Source: Fasciola hepatica (Eukaryota; Platyhelminthes; Trematoda; Plagiorchiida; Fasciolidae). From it: a DNA stretch of 64,000 nucleotides. Under the pieces are notes generated by a model. It saw only the letters and a list, made by a program, of their open reading frames with translations, did not search any database and had not been told where the DNA came from. Below are positions 1 to 14,291 of this stretch, piece after piece; position 1 is the first letter of the stretch; every line of letters begins with the position of its first letter. The stretch covers positions 3,455,001-3,519,000 of the forward strand of contig CANUEZ040000196.1 of NCBI GenBank assembly GCA_948099385.1, read 5' to 3'. A program made the translations under genes and the position numbers.

Positions 1-2103
1 ATTCTGCATGCAGCTTGAACACTGAACTGACCATTGCAAATTATGGAAGCATTGTACAGCTGTTTGATCCGCTAAGGGATTCATGCGCATTGCACATGGA
101 CAGAACCCACTCGGAGACACGAACAAGGGTTGGGGTGAACGAATGTCAGTCGAACATCCAAATCACAAGGCTATCCGATATGGGTCTCAACGCTTTGTTC
201 AACAAATACAAAACACGACATCGCACAATCCCCAAATTGGCTTCGGATTTCGCTTTCGCTTTGAACGGTAACAACCAAATTCTTGCACACCGATCCAATC
301 CTATGTTCCATCACTTCTCTATTTATGGGCCTAAGTAAAACCAAGGCATTCCCGTATGAACAATCCACACAGATTGCTCATACAATGCAATAGAGCAGTA
401 GCAGAGTAAATTTGTATAATATGATTCTCCATGCAGCTTGAACACTGAACTGACCATTGAAAATGATGGAAGCACTGTACAGCTGTTTGATCCGCTAAGG
501 GAATCATGAGCATTGCACATGGACAGAACCCACTCGGAGACACGAACAAGGGTTGGGGTGAACGAATGTCAGTCGAACACCCAAACCACAAGGCTATCCG
601 ATATGGGTCTCAACGCTTTGTTCAACATATACAATACATGATATAGCACAATCCCCAAATTGGCTTCGGCTTTCGCTTTCGCTTTGAACGGTAACAACCA
701 AATTCTTGCACATCCATCCAATCCTATGTTCCATCACTTCTCTATTTATGGGCCTAAGTAAAACCAAGGCATTCCCTTATGAACAATCCACACAGATTGC
801 TCATACAATGCAATAGAGCAGTAGCAGAGTAGATTTGTATAATATGATTCTCCATGCAGCTTGAACACTGAACTGACCATTGAAAATGATGGAAGCACTG
901 TACAGCTGTTTCATACGCTAAGGGGATCATGAGCATTGCACATGGACCGAGTCCACACGAGGACACGAAAAAGGGTTGGGGTGAACGAATGTCAGTCGAA
1001 CACCCAAACCACAAGGCTATCCGATATGGGTCTCAACGCTTTGTTCAACATATACACTAAATGATATAGCACAATCCCCAAATTGGCTTCGGCTTTCGCT
1101 TTCGCTTTGAACGGTAACAACCAAATTATCGCACACCGATCCAATCCTATGTTCCATCACTTCTCTATTTATCGGCCTATGTAAAACCAAGGCATTCCCT
1201 TATGAACAATCCACACAGATTGCTCATACAATGCAATAGAGCAGTAGCAGAGTAGATTTGTATAATATGATTCTCCATGCAGCTTGAACACTGAACTGAC
1301 CATTGAAAATTATGGAAGCACTGTACAGCTGTTTCATCCGCTAAGGGGATCATGAGCATTGCACATGGACAGAGTCCACACGAGGACACGAACAAGGGTT
1401 GGGGTGAACGAATGTCAGTCGAACACCCAAACCACAAGGCTATCCCATATGGGTCTCGACGCTTTGTTCAACATATACACTAAATGATATAGCACAATCC
1501 CCAAATTGGCTTCGGCTTTCGCTTTCGCTTTGAACGGTAACAACCACATTCTCGCACACCGATCTAATCCTATGTTCCATCACTTCTCTATTTATGGGCC
1601 TAAGTAAAACCAAGGCATTCCCTTATGAACAATCCACACAGATTGCTCATACAATGCAATAGAGCAGTAGCAGAGTAGATTTGTATAATATGATTCTCCA
1701 TGCAGCTTGAACACTGAACTGACCATTGCAAATTATGGAAGCATTGTACAGCTGTTTGATCCGCTAAGGGATTCATGCGCATTGCACATGGACAGAACCC
1801 ACTCGGAGACACGAACAAGTGTTAGGGTGAACGAATGTCAGTCGAACATCCAAATCACAAGGCTATCCGATATGGGTCTCAACGCTTTGTTCAACAAATA
1901 CAAAACACGACATAGCACAATCCCCAAATTGGCTTCGGATTTCGCTTTCGCTTTGAACGGTAACAACCAAATTCTTGCACACCGATCCAATCCTATGTTC
2001 CATCACTTCTCTATTTATGGGCCTAAGTAAAACCAAGGCATTCCCGTATGAACAATCCACACAGATTGCTCATACAATGCAATAGAGCAGTAGCAGAGTA
2101 AAT
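1..2103 (+). repeat. Zone 1: units with 3- and 4-unit similarity
   Basis: Bases 15-338 and 1,707-2,030 (1,692 bp apart, four units) are near-identical. They share GATTCATGCGCATTGC, AACATCCAAATCAC, CAACAAATACAAAACACGAC and ATTCTTGCAC. The units starting at 754 and 1,177 reappear at 2,023 and 2,446 (1,269 bp, three units). They share TTTCATACGCTAAGGGG, GACCGAGTCCACACGAGG and the rare TATCGGCCTATG. Two overlapping periodicities suggest successive unequal exchanges. Confidence 0.8.
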
Positions 2104-5065
2104 TTGTATAATATGATTCTCCATGCAGCTTGAACACTGAACTGACCATTGAAAATGATGGAAGCACTGTACAGCTGTTTCATACGCTAAGGGGATCATG
2201 AGCATTGCACATGGACCGAGTCCACACGAGGACACGAAAAAGGGTTGGGGTGAACGAATGTCAGTCGAACACCCAAACCACAAGGCTATCCGATATGGGT
2301 CTCAACGCTTTGTTCAACATATACACTAAATGATATAGCACAATCCCCAAATTGGCTTCGGCTTTCGCTTTCGCTTTGAACGGTAACAACCAAATTATCG
2401 CACACCGATCCAATCCTATGTTCCATCACTTCTCTATTTATCGGCCTATGTAAAACCAAGGCATTCCCTTATGAACAATCCACACAGATTGCTCATACAA
2501 TGCAATAGAGCAGTAGCAGAGTAGATTTGTATAATATGATTCTCCATGCAGCTTGAACACTGAACTGACCATTGAAAATTATGGAAGCACTGTACAGCTG
2601 TTTCATCCGCTAAGGGGACCATGAGCATTGCACATGGACAGAGTCCACACGAGGACACGAACAAGGGTTGGGGTGAACGAATGTCAGTCGAACACCCAAA
2701 CCACAAGGCTATCCCATATGGGTCTCGACGCTTTGTTCAACATATACACTAAATGATATAGCACAATCCCCAAATTGGCTTCGGCTTTCGCTTTGGCTGT
2801 GAACGGTAACAACCACATTCTCGCACACCGATCTAATCCTATGTTCCATCACTTCTCTATTTATGGGCCTAAGTAAAACCAAGGCATTCCCTTATGAACA
2901 ATCCACACAGATTGCTCATACAATGCAATAGAGCAGTAGCAGAGTAGATTTGTATAATATGATTCTCCATGCAGCTTGAACACTGAACTGACCATTGAAA
3001 ATGATGGAAGTACAGTACAGCTGTTTCATCCGCTAAGGGGATCATGAGCATTGCACATGGACCGAGTCCACACGAGGACACGAACAAGGGTTGGGGTGAA
3101 CGAATGTCAGTCGAACACCCAAACCTCAAGGCTCTCCCATATGGGTTCTGAACGCTTTGTTCAACATATACAATACATGATATAGCACAATCCCCAAATT
3201 GGCTTCGGCTTTCGCTTTGGCTGTGAACGGTAACAACCACATTCTCGCACACCGATCTAATCCTATGTTCCATCACTTCTCTATTTATGGGCCTAAGTAA
3301 AACCAAGGCATTCCCTTATGAACAATCCACACAGATTGCTCATACAATGCAATAGAGCGGTAGCAGAGTAGATTTGTATAATATGATTCTGCATGCAGCT
3401 TGAACACTGAACTGACCATTGAAAATTATGGAAGCACTGTACAGCTGTTTGATCCGCTAAGGGAATCATGAGCATTGCACATGGACAGAACCCACTCAGA
3501 GACACGAACAAGGGTTGGGGTGAACGAATGTCAGTCGAACACCCAAACCACAAGGCTATCCCATATGGGTCTCAACGCTTTGTTCAACATATACAATACA
3601 TGATATAGCACAATCCCCAAATTGGCTTCGGCTTTCGCTTTCGCTTTGAACGGTAACAACCAAATTCTCGCACACCGATCCAATCCTATGTTCTATCACT
3701 TCTCTATTTATGGGCCTAAGTAAAATCGAGGCATTCCTTTATGAACAATCCACACAGATTGCTCATACAATGCAATAGAGCAGTAGAAGTGTAGATATGT
3801 ATAATATGATTCTCCATGCAGCTTGAACACTGAACTGACCATTAAAAATTATGGAAGCACTGTACAGCTGTTTGATCCGCTAAGGGAATCATGAGCATAG
3901 CACGTGGACAGAACCCACTCAGAGACACGAACAAGGTTTGGGGTGAACGAATATCAGTCGAACACCCAAACCACAAGGCTATCCCATATGGGTCTGAACG
4001 CTTTGTTCAACATATACAATACATAAAATAACACGATCCCCAAATTGGCTTCGGCTTTCGCTTTCGCTTTGAACGGTAACAACCAAATTCTCGCACACCG
4101 ATCCAATCCTATGTTCCATCACTTCTCTATTTATGGGCCTAAGTAAAACCAAGGCATTCCCTAATGAACAATCCACACAGATTGCTCATACAATGCAATA
4201 GAGCAGTAGCAGAGTAGAATTGTATAATATGATTCTCCATGCAGCTTGAACACTGAACTGACCATTGAGAATGATGGAAGCACTGTACAGCTGTTTGATC
4301 CGCTAAGGGAATCATGAGCATTGCACATGGACAGAGCCCACACGTGGACAAATACAAGGGTTGGGGTGAACGAATGTCAGTCGAACACCCAAACCACAAG
4401 GCTATCCGATATGGGTCTCAACGCTTTGTTCAACATATACAATACATGATATAGCACAATACCCAAATTGGCTTCGGCTTTCGCTTTGGCTGTGAACGGT
4501 AACAACCACATTCTCGCACACCGATCTAATCCTATGTTCCATCACTTCTCTATTTATGGGCCTAAGTAAAACCAAGGCATTCCCTTATGAACAATCCACA
4601 CAGATTGCTCATACAATGCAATAGAGCAGTAGCAGAGTAGATTTGTATAATATGATTCTCCATGCAGCTTGAACACTGAACTGACCATTGAAAATTATGG
4701 AAGCACTGTACAGCTGTTTGATCCGCTTAGGGAATCATGAGCATTGCACATGGACAGAACCCACTCGGAGACACGAACAAGGGTTGGGGTGAACGAATGT
4801 CAGTCGAACACCCAAATCACAAGGCTATCCGATATGGGTCTGAACGCTTTGTTCAACATATACACTACATGATATAGCACAATCCCCAAATCGGCTTCGG
4901 ATTTCGCTTTCGCTTTGAACGGTAACAACCAAATTCTCGCACACCGATCCAATCCTATGTTCCATCACTTCTCTATTTATGGGCCTAAGTAAAACCAAGG
5001 CATTCCCTTATGAACAATCCACACAGATTGCTCATACAATGCAATAGAGCAGTAGCAGAGTAGAC
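2104..5065 (+). repeat. Seven-unit higher-order block, copy 1 (2,962 bp)
   Basis: Seven units (six of 423 bp and one of 424 bp) reappear at +2,962. Shared private markers include the extra T in ATATGGGTTCTGAACG (about 3,143 and 6,105), GTAGAAGTGTAGATATG (3,785 and 6,747), CATAAAATAACACGATCC (4,022 and 6,984) and GTGGACAAATACAAGG (4,344 and 7,306). The edges cannot be placed exactly because neighbouring units are alike. The match runs from about 2,104 to 5,093 against 5,066 to 8,055. Confidence 0.9.
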
Positions 5066-8027
5066 TTGTATAATATGATTCTCCATGCAGCTTGAACACT
5101 GAACTGACCATTGAAAATGATGGAAGCACTGTACAGCTGTTTCATACGCTAAGGGGATCATGAGCATTGCACATGGACCGAGTCCACACGAGGACACGAA
5201 AAAGGGTTGGGGTGAACGAATGTCAGTCGAACACCCAAACCACAAGGCTATCCGATATGGGTCTCAACGCTTTGTTCAACATATACACTAAATGATATAG
5301 CACAATCCCCAAATTGGCTTCGGCTTTCGCTTTCGCTTTGAACGGTAACAACCAAATTATCGCACACCGATCCAATCCTATGTTCCATCACTTCTCTATT
5401 TATCGGCCTATGTAAAACCAAGGCATTCCCTTATGAACAATCCACACAGATTGCTCATACAATGCAATAGAGCAGTAGCAGAGTAGATTTGTATAATATG
5501 ATTCTCCATGCAGCTTGAACACTGAACTGACCATTGAAAATTATGGAAGCACTGTACAGCTGTTTCATCCGCTAAGGGGACCATGAGCATTGCACATGGA
5601 CAGAGTCCACACGAGGACACGAACAAGGGTTGGGGTGAACGAATGTCAGTCGAACACCCAAACCACAAGGCTATCCCATATGGGTCTCGACGCTTTGTTC
5701 AACATATACACTAAATGATATAGCACAATCCCCAAATTGGCTTCGGCTTTCGCTTTGGCTGTGAACGGTAACAACCACATTCTCGCACACCGATCTAATC
5801 CTATGTTCCATCACTTCTCTATTTATGGGCCTAAGTAAAACCAAGGCATTCCCTTATGAACAATCCACACAGATTGCTCATACAATGCAATAGAGCAGTA
5901 GCAGAGTAGATTTGTATAATATGATTCTCCATGCAGCTTGAACACTGAACTGACCATTGAAAATGATGGAAGTACAGTACAGCTGTTTCATCCGCTAAGG
6001 GGATCATGAGCATTGCACATGGACCGAGTCCACACGAGGACACGAACAAGGGTTGGGGTGAACGAATGTCAGTCGAACACCCAAACCTCAAGGCTCTCCC
6101 ATATGGGTTCTGAACGCTTTGTTCAACATATACAATACATGATATAGCACAATCCCCAAATTGGCTTCGGCTTTCGCTTTGGCTGTGAACGGTAACAACC
6201 ACATTCTCGCACACCGATCTAATCCTATGTTCCATCACTTCTCTATTTATGGGCCTAAGTAAAACCAAGGCATTCCCTTATGAACAATCCACACAGATTG
6301 CTCATACAATGCAATAGAGCGGTAGCAGAGTAGATTTGTATAATATGATTCTGCATGCAGCTTGAACACTGAACTGACCATTGAAAATTATGGAAGCACT
6401 GTACAGCTGTTTGATCCGCTAAGGGAATCATGAGCATTGCACATGGACAGAACCCACTCAGAGACACGAACAAGGGTTGGGGTGAACGAATGTCAGTCGA
6501 ACACCCAAACCACAAGGCTATCCCATATGGGTCTCAACGCTTTGTTCAACATATACAATACATGATATAGCACAATCCCCAAATTGGCTTCGGCTTTCGC
6601 TTTCGCTTTGAACGGTAACAACCAAATTCTCGCACACCGATCCAATCCTATGTTCTATCACTTCTCTATTTATGGGCCTAAGTAAAATCGAGGCATTCCT
6701 TTATGAACAATCCACACAGATTGCTCATACAATGCAATAGAGCAGTAGAAGTGTAGATATGTATAATATGATTCTCCATGCAGCTTGAACACTGAACTGA
6801 CCATTAAAAATTATGGAAGCACTGTACAGCTGTTTGATCCGCTAAGGGAATCATGAGCATAGCACGTGGACAGAACCCACTCAGAGACACGAACAAGGTT
6901 TGGGGTGAACGAATATCAGTCGAACACCCAAACCACAAGGCTATCCCATATGGGTCTGAACGCTTTGTTCAACATATACAATACATAAAATAACACGATC
7001 CCCAAATTGGCTTCGGCTTTCGCTTTCGCTTTGAACGGTAACAACCAAATTCTCGCACACCGATCCAATCCTATGTTCCATCACTTCTCTATTTATGGGC
7101 CTAAGTAAAACCAAGGCATTCCCTAATGAACAATCCACACAGATTGCTCATACAATGCAATAGAGCAGTAGCAGAGTAGAATTGTATAATATGATTCTCC
7201 ATGCAGCTTGAACACTGAACTGACCATTGAGAATGATGGAAGCACTGTACAGCTGTTTGATCCGCTAAGGGAATCATGAGCATTGCACATGGACAGAGCC
7301 CACACGTGGACAAATACAAGGGTTGGGGTGAACGAATGTCAGTCGAACACCCAAACCACAAGGCTATCCGATATGGGTCTCAACGCTTTGTTCAACATAT
7401 ACAATACATGATATAGCACAATACCCAAATTGGCTTCGGCTTTCGCTTTGGCTGTGAACGGTAACAACCACATTCTCGCACACCGATCTAATCCTATGTT
7501 CCATCACTTCTCTATTTATGGGCCTAAGTAAAACCAAGGCATTCCCTTATGAACAATCCACACAGATTGCTCATACAATGCAATAGAGCAGTAGCAGAGT
7601 AGATTTGTATAATATGATTCTCCATGCAGCTTGAACACTGAACTGACCATTGAAAATTATGGAAGCACTGTACAGCTGTTTGATCCGCTTAGGGAATCAT
7701 GAGCATTGCACATGGACAGAACCCACTCGGAGACACGAACAAGGGTTGGGGTGAACGAATGTCAGTCGAACACCCAAATCACAAGGCTATCCGATATGGG
7801 TCTGAACGCTTTGTTCAACATATACACTACATGATATAGCACAATCCCCAAATCGGCTTCGGATTTCGCTTTCGCTTTGAACGGTAACAACCAAATTCTC
7901 GCACACCGATCCAATCCTATGTTCCATCACTTCTCTATTTATGGGCCTAAGTAAAACCAAGGCATTCCCTTATGAACAATCCACACAGATTGCTCATACA
8001 ATGCAATAGAGCAGTAGCAGAGTAGAC
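5066..8027 (+). repeat. Seven-unit higher-order block, copy 2 (2,962 bp)
   Basis: Direct tandem copy of 2,104-5,065, essentially identical at every marker I compared. The match runs on to about 8,055, where copy 2 meets the divergent GACCACGGAAATTACC patch. So few differences imply a recent duplication, or an assembly duplication of one locus. Confidence 0.9.
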
Positions 8028-8053
8028 TTGTATAATATGATTCTCCATGCAGC

Positions 8054-8097
8054 TTGACCACGGAAATTACCACTGAAAATTATGGAAGCACTCTACA
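8054..8097 (+). other. Alternative patch GACCACGGAAATTACCACTG
   Basis: At the same phase as the TACCGCGG patch, this unit reads TTGACCACGGAAATTACC and then CACTCTACAGC instead of CACTGTACAGC. It recurs at about 9,744-9,788 and 11,859-11,903, each linked to GGAAGGAACCC and GTGTGAACGAATGTGCG further along the unit. It shares ACCRCGGAA with the other patch, hinting at a common older unit type. Confidence 0.75.
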
Positions 8098-11000
8098 GCT
8101 GTTTGATCCGCTAAGGGGATCATGAGCATTGCACATGGAAGGAACCCACTCGGAGACACGAACAAGGGTTGGTGTGAACGAATGTGCGTCGAACACCCAA
8201 ACCACAAGGCTATCAGATATCGGTCTCAACGCTTTGTTCAACGTATACAATACATGATATAGCACAATACCCAAATTGGCTTCGGCTTTCGCTTTCGCTT
8301 TGAACGGTAACAACCAAATTCTCGCACACCGATCCAATCCTATGTTCCATCACTTCTCTATTTATGGGCCTAAGTAAAACCAAGGCATTCCCTTATGAAC
8401 AATCCACACAGATTGCTCATACAATGCAATAGAGCAGTAGCAGAGTAGATTTGTATAATATGATTCTCCATGCAGCTTGAACACTGAACTGACCATTGAC
8501 AATTATGGAAGCACTGTACAGCTGTTTGATCCGCTAAGGGAATCATGAGCATTGCACATGGACAGAACCCACTCAGAGACACGAACAAGGGTTGGGGTGA
8601 ACGAATGTCAGTCGAACACCCAAACCACAAGGCTATCCCATATGGGTCTCAACGCTTTGTTCAACATATACAATACATGATATAGCACAATCCCCAAATT
8701 GGCTTCGGCTTTCGCTTTCGCTTTGAACGGTAACAACCAAATTCTCGCACACCGATCCAATCCTATGTTCCATCACTTCTCTATTTATGGGCCTAAGTAA
8801 AATCGAGGCATTCCTTTATGAACAATCCACACAGATTGCTCATACAATGCAATAGAGCAGTAGCAGAGTAGATTTGTATAATATGATTCTCCATGCAGCT
8901 TGAACACTGAACTGACCATTGAAAATGACGGAAGCACTGTACAGCTGTTTGATCCGCTAAGGGAATCATGAGCATAGCACGTGGACAGAACCCACTCAGA
9001 GACACGAACAAGGTTTGGGGTGAACGAATATCAGTCGAACACCCAAACCACAAGGCTATCCCATATGGGTCTGAACGCTTTGTTCAACATATACAATACA
9101 TAAAATAACACGATCCCCAAATTGGCTTCGGCTTTCGCTTTCGCTTTGAACGGTAACAACCAAATTCTCGCACACCGATCCAATCCTATGTTCCATCACT
9201 TCTCTATTTATGGGCCTAAGTAAAACCAAGGCATTCCCTAATGAACAATCCACACAGATTGCTCATACAATGCAATAGAGCAGTAGCAGAGTAGAATTGT
9301 ATAATATGATTCTCCATGCAGCTTGAACACTGAACTGACCATTGAGAATGATGGAAGCACTGTACAGCTGTTTGATCCGCTAAGGGAATCATGAGCATTG
9401 CACATGGACAGAGCCCACTCGGAGACACGAACAAGGGTTGGGGTGAACGAATGTCAGTCGAACACCCAAACCACAAGGCTATCCCATATGGGTCTGAACG
9501 CTTTGTTCAACATATACAGTACATGATATAGCACAATCCCCAAATTGGCTTCGGATTTCGCTTTCGCTTTGAACGGTAACAACCAAATTCTCGCACACCG
9601 ATCCAATCCTATGTTCCATCACTTCTCTATTTATGGGCCTAAGTAAAACCAAGGCATTCCCTTATGAACAATCCACACAGATTGCTCATACAATGCAATA
9701 GAGCAGTAGCAGAGTAGATTTGTATAATATGATTCTGCATGCAGCTTGACCACGGAAATTACCACTGAAAATTATGGAAGCACTCTACAGCTGTTTGATC
9801 CGCTAAGGGGATCATGAGCATTGCACATGGAAGGAACCCACTCGGAGACACGAACAAGGGTTGGTGTGAACGAATGTGCGTCGAACACCCAAACCTCAAG
9901 GCTCTCCCATATGGGTCTGAACGCTTTGTTCAGCATATACAATACATGATATAGCACAATCCCCAAATTGGCTTCGGCTTTCGCTTTCGTTTTGAACGGT
10001 AACAACCAAATTCTCGCACACCGATCCAATCCTATGTTCCATCACTTCTCTATTTATGGGCCCTAGTAAAAGCAAGGCATTCCCTTATGAACAATCCACA
10101 CAGATTGCTCATACAATGCAATAGAGCAGTAGCAGAGTAGATTTGTATAATATGATTCTCTATGCAGCTTGAACACTGAACTGACCATTGAAAATTATGG
10201 ATGCACGGCACAGCTGTTTGATCCGCTAAGGGAAGCATGAGCATTGCACATGGACAGAACCCACTCGGAGACACGAACAAGGGTTGGGGTGAACGAATGT
10301 CAGTCGAACACCCTAACCACAAGGCTATCCCATATGGGTCTCAAAGATTTGTTCAACATATACAATACATAATATAACACAATCCCTAAATTGGCTTCGG
10401 CTTTCGCTTTCGCTTTGAACGGTAACAACCAAATTCTCGCACACCGATCCAATCCTATGTTCCATCACTTCTCTATTTATGGGCCTAAGTAAAACCAAGG
10501 CATTCCCTAATGAACAATCCACACAGATTGCTCATACAATGCAATAGAGCAGTAGCAGAGTAGATTTGTATAATATGATTCTCCATGCAGCTTGAACACT
10601 GAACTGACCATTGAAAATGACGGAAGCACTGTACAGCTGTTTGATCCGCTAAGGGAATCATGAGCATTGCACATGGACAGAGCCCACTCGGAGACACGAA
10701 CAATGGTTGGTGTTAACGAATGGGCGTCGAACACCCTAATCACAAGGCTATCCGATATGGGTCTGAACGCTTTGTTCAACAATAACACTACATGATATAG
10801 CACAATCCCCAAATTGGCTCCGGCTTTCGCTTTCGCTTTGAACGGTAACAACCAAATTCTCGCACACCGATCCAATCCTATGTTCCATCACTTCTCTATT
10901 TATGCGCCTAAGTAAAACCAAGGCATTCCCTTATGAACAATCCACACAGATTGCTCATACAATGCAATAGAGCAGTAGCAGAGTAGATTTGTACAATATG

Positions 11001-14000
11001 ATTCTCCATGCAGCTTGAACACTGAACTGACCATTGAAAATTATGGAAGCACTGTACAGCTGTTTGATCCGCTAAGGGAATCATGAGCATTGCACATGGA
11101 CAGAACCCACTCGGAGACACGAACAAGGGTTGGTGTGAACGAATGTGCGTCGAACACCCAAACCACAAGGCTATCCGATATGGGTCTCAACGCTTTGTTC
11201 AACGTATGCACTACATGATATAGCACAATCCCCAAATTGGCTTCGGCTTTCGCTTTCGCTTTGAACCGTAACAAACAATTTCTCGCACACCGATCCAATC
11301 CTATGTTCCATCACTTCTCTATTTATGGGCCTAAGTAAAACCAAGGCATTCCCCTATGAACAATCCACACAGATTGCTCATACAATGCAATAGAGCAGTA
11401 GCAGAGTAGATTTGTATAATATGATTATCCATGCAGCTTGAACACTGAACTGACCATTGAAAATTATGGAAGCACTGTACAGCTGTTTGATCCGCTTAGG
11501 GAATCATGAGCATTGCACATGGACAGAACCCACTCGGAGACACGAACAAGGGTTGGGGTGAACGAATGTCAGTCGAACACCCAAATCACAAGGCTATCCG
11601 ATATGGGTCTGAACGCTTTGTTCAACATATACAGTACATGATATAGCACAATCCCCAAATTGGCTTCGGATTTCGCTTTCGCTTTGAACGGTAACAACCA
11701 AATTCTCGCACACCGATCCAATCCTATGTTCCATCACTTCTCTATTTATGGGCCTAAGTAAAACCAAGGCATTCCCTTATGAACAATCCACACAGATTGC
11801 TCATACAATGCAATAGGGCAGTAGCAGAGTAGATTTGTATAATATGATTCTGCATGCAGCTTGACCACGGAAATTACCACTGAAAATTATGGAAGCACTC
11901 TACAGCTGTTTGATCCGCTAAGGGGATCATGAGCATTGCACATGGAAGGAACCCACTCGGAGACACGAACAAGGGTTGGTGTGAACGAATGTGCGTCGAA
12001 CACCCAAACCTCAAGGCTCTCCCATATGGGTCTGAACGCTTTGTTCAGCATATACAATACATGATATAGCACAATCCCCAAATTGGCTTCGGCTTTCGCT
12101 TTCGTTTTGAACGGTAACAACCAAATTCTCGCACACCGATCCAATCCTATGTTCCATCACATCTCTATTTATGGGCCCTAGTAAAAGCAAGGCATTCCCT
12201 TATGAACAATCCACACAGATTGCTCATACAATGCAATAGAGCAGTAGCAGAGTAGATTTGTATAATATGATTCTCTATGCAGCTTGAACACTGAACTGAC
12301 CATTGAAAATTATGGATGCACGGCACAGCTGTTTGATCCGCTAAGGGAAGCATGAGCATTGCACATGGACAGAACCCACTCGGAGACACGAACAAGGGTT
12401 GGGGTGAACGAATGTCAGTCGAACACCCTAACCACAAGGCTATCCCATATGGGTCTCAAAGATTTGTTCAACATATACAATACATAATATAACACAATCC
12501 CTAAATTGGCTTCGGCTTTCGCTTTCGCTTTGAACGGTAACAACCAAATTCTCGCACACCGATCCAATCCTATGTTCCATCACTTCTCTATTTATGGGCC
12601 TAAGTAAAAGCAAGGCATTCCCTTATGAACAATCCACACAGATTGCTCATACAATGCAATAGAGCAGTAGCAGAGTAGATTTGTATAATATGATTCTCCA
12701 TGCAGCTTGAACACTGAACTGATCATTGAAAATTATGGAAGCACTGTACAGCTGTTTGATCCGCTAAGGGAATCATGAGCATTGCACATGGACAGAGCCC
12801 ACACGGGGACACGAACAAGGGTTGGGGTGAACGAATGTCAGTCGAACACCCAAACCACAAGGCTATCCGATATGGGTCTCAACGCTTTGTTCAACATATA
12901 CAATACATGATATAGCACAATGCCCAAATTGGCTTCGGCTTTCGCTTTCGCTTTGAACGGTAACAACCACATTCTCGCACACCGATCCAATCCTATGTTC
13001 CATCACTTCTCTATTTATGGGCCTAAGTAAAACCAAGGCATTCCGTTATGAACAATCCACACAGATTGCTCATACAATGCAATAGAGCAGTAGCAGAGTA
13101 GATTTGTATAATATGATTCTCCATGCAGCTTGAACACTGAACTGACCATTGAAAATTATGGAAGCATTGTACAGCTGTTTGATCCGCTAAGGGAATCATG
13201 AGCATTGCACATGGACAGAGCCCACTCGGAGACACGAACAATGGTTGGTGTTAACGAATGGGCGTCGAACACCCTAATCACAAGCCTATCCGATATGGGT
13301 CTGAACGCTTTGTTCAACAATAACACTACATGATATAGCACAATCCCCAAATTGGCTTCGGCTTTCGCTTTCGCTTTGAACGGTAACAACCAAATTCTCG
13401 CACACCGATCCAATCCTATGTTCTATCACTTCTCTATTTATGGGCCTAAGTAAAACCAAGGCATTCCCTTATGAACAATCCACACAGATTGCTCATACAA
13501 TGCAATAGAGCAGTAGCAGAGTAGATTTGTACAATATGATTCTCCATGCAGCTTGAACACTGAACTGACCATTGAAAATTATGGAAGCACTGTACAGCTG
13601 TTTGATCCGCTAAGGGAATCATGAGCATTGCACATGGACAGAACCCACTCGGAGACACGAACAAGGGTTGGTGTGAACGAATGTGCGTCGAACACCCAAA
13701 CCACAAGGCTATCCGATATGGGTCTCAACGCTTTGTTCAACGTATGCACTACATGATATAGCACAATCCCCAAATTGGCTTCGGCTTTCGCTTTCGCTTT
13801 GAACCGTAACAAACAATTTCTCGCACACCGATCCAATCCTATGTTCCATCACTTCTCTATTTATGGGCCTAAGTAAAACCAAGTCATTCCCTCATGAACA
13901 ATCCACACAGATTGCTCATACAATGCAATAGAGCAGTAGCAGAGTAGATTTGTATAATATGATTCTCCATGCAGCTTGAACACTGAACTGACCATTGAAA

Positions 14001-14291
14001 ATGATGGAAGCACTGTACAGCTGTTTGATCCGCTAAGGGAATCATGAGCATTGCACATGGACAGAACCCACTCGGAGACACGAACAAGGGTTGGTGTGAA
14101 CGAATGTGCGTCGAACACCCAAACCACAAGGCTATCCGATATGGGTCTCAACGCTTTGTTCAACTTATACAATACATGATATAACACAATACCCAAATTG
14201 GCTTCGGTTTTCGCTTTCGCTTTGAACGGTAACAACCAAATTCTCGCACACCGATCCAATCCTATGTTCCATCACTTCTCTATTTATGGGC
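8056..14291 (+). repeat. Zone 3: mixed 5- and 6-unit duplications
   Basis: About 9,480-10,490 reappears at 11,595-12,605 (+2,115, five units). Shared markers are GACCACGGAAATTACC, TTTCGTTTTGAACGG, TGGGCCCTAGTAAAAGC and GATGCACGGCACAGC. About 10,690-11,340 reappears at 13,228-13,878 (+2,538, six units). Shared markers are GTTAACGAATGGGCG, TTGTACAATATG, AACGTATGCACTAC and TTGAACCGTAACAAAC. Single-base differences between the second pair (CTCCGG/CTTCGG, ATGCGCC/ATGGGCC) show a slightly older event. Many units here carry GTGTGAACGAATGTGCGTCG in place of the usual GAATGTCAGTCG. Confidence 0.85.

Noticed and set aside
15..338. Plus-strand open frame of up to 107 codons, repeated at 1,707 and in shortened form in other units
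   Set aside because: Present only in units that happen to lack stops. Most units carry stops in this frame. No recognisable protein features.
331..591. Minus-strand open frame of about 86 codons recurring in nearly every unit, sometimes joined to 129-145 codons
   Set aside because: It begins at TTG, recurs because the DNA repeats, and stays in the same frame because 423 is divisible by 3. Differences between units often change the residue and sometimes break the frame (one-base deletions at about 18,522, 19,650 and 23,308). No domain is recognisable. Not a gene.
331..600. RNA polymerase III-like A box (TAGCCTTGTGG) and B box (GTTCGACTG) on the minus strand
   Set aside because: The A-like box has one mismatch, but only about 8 bases separate it from the B-like box, far less than tRNA genes or SINEs need. 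The B box is also imperfect. Judged to be chance.
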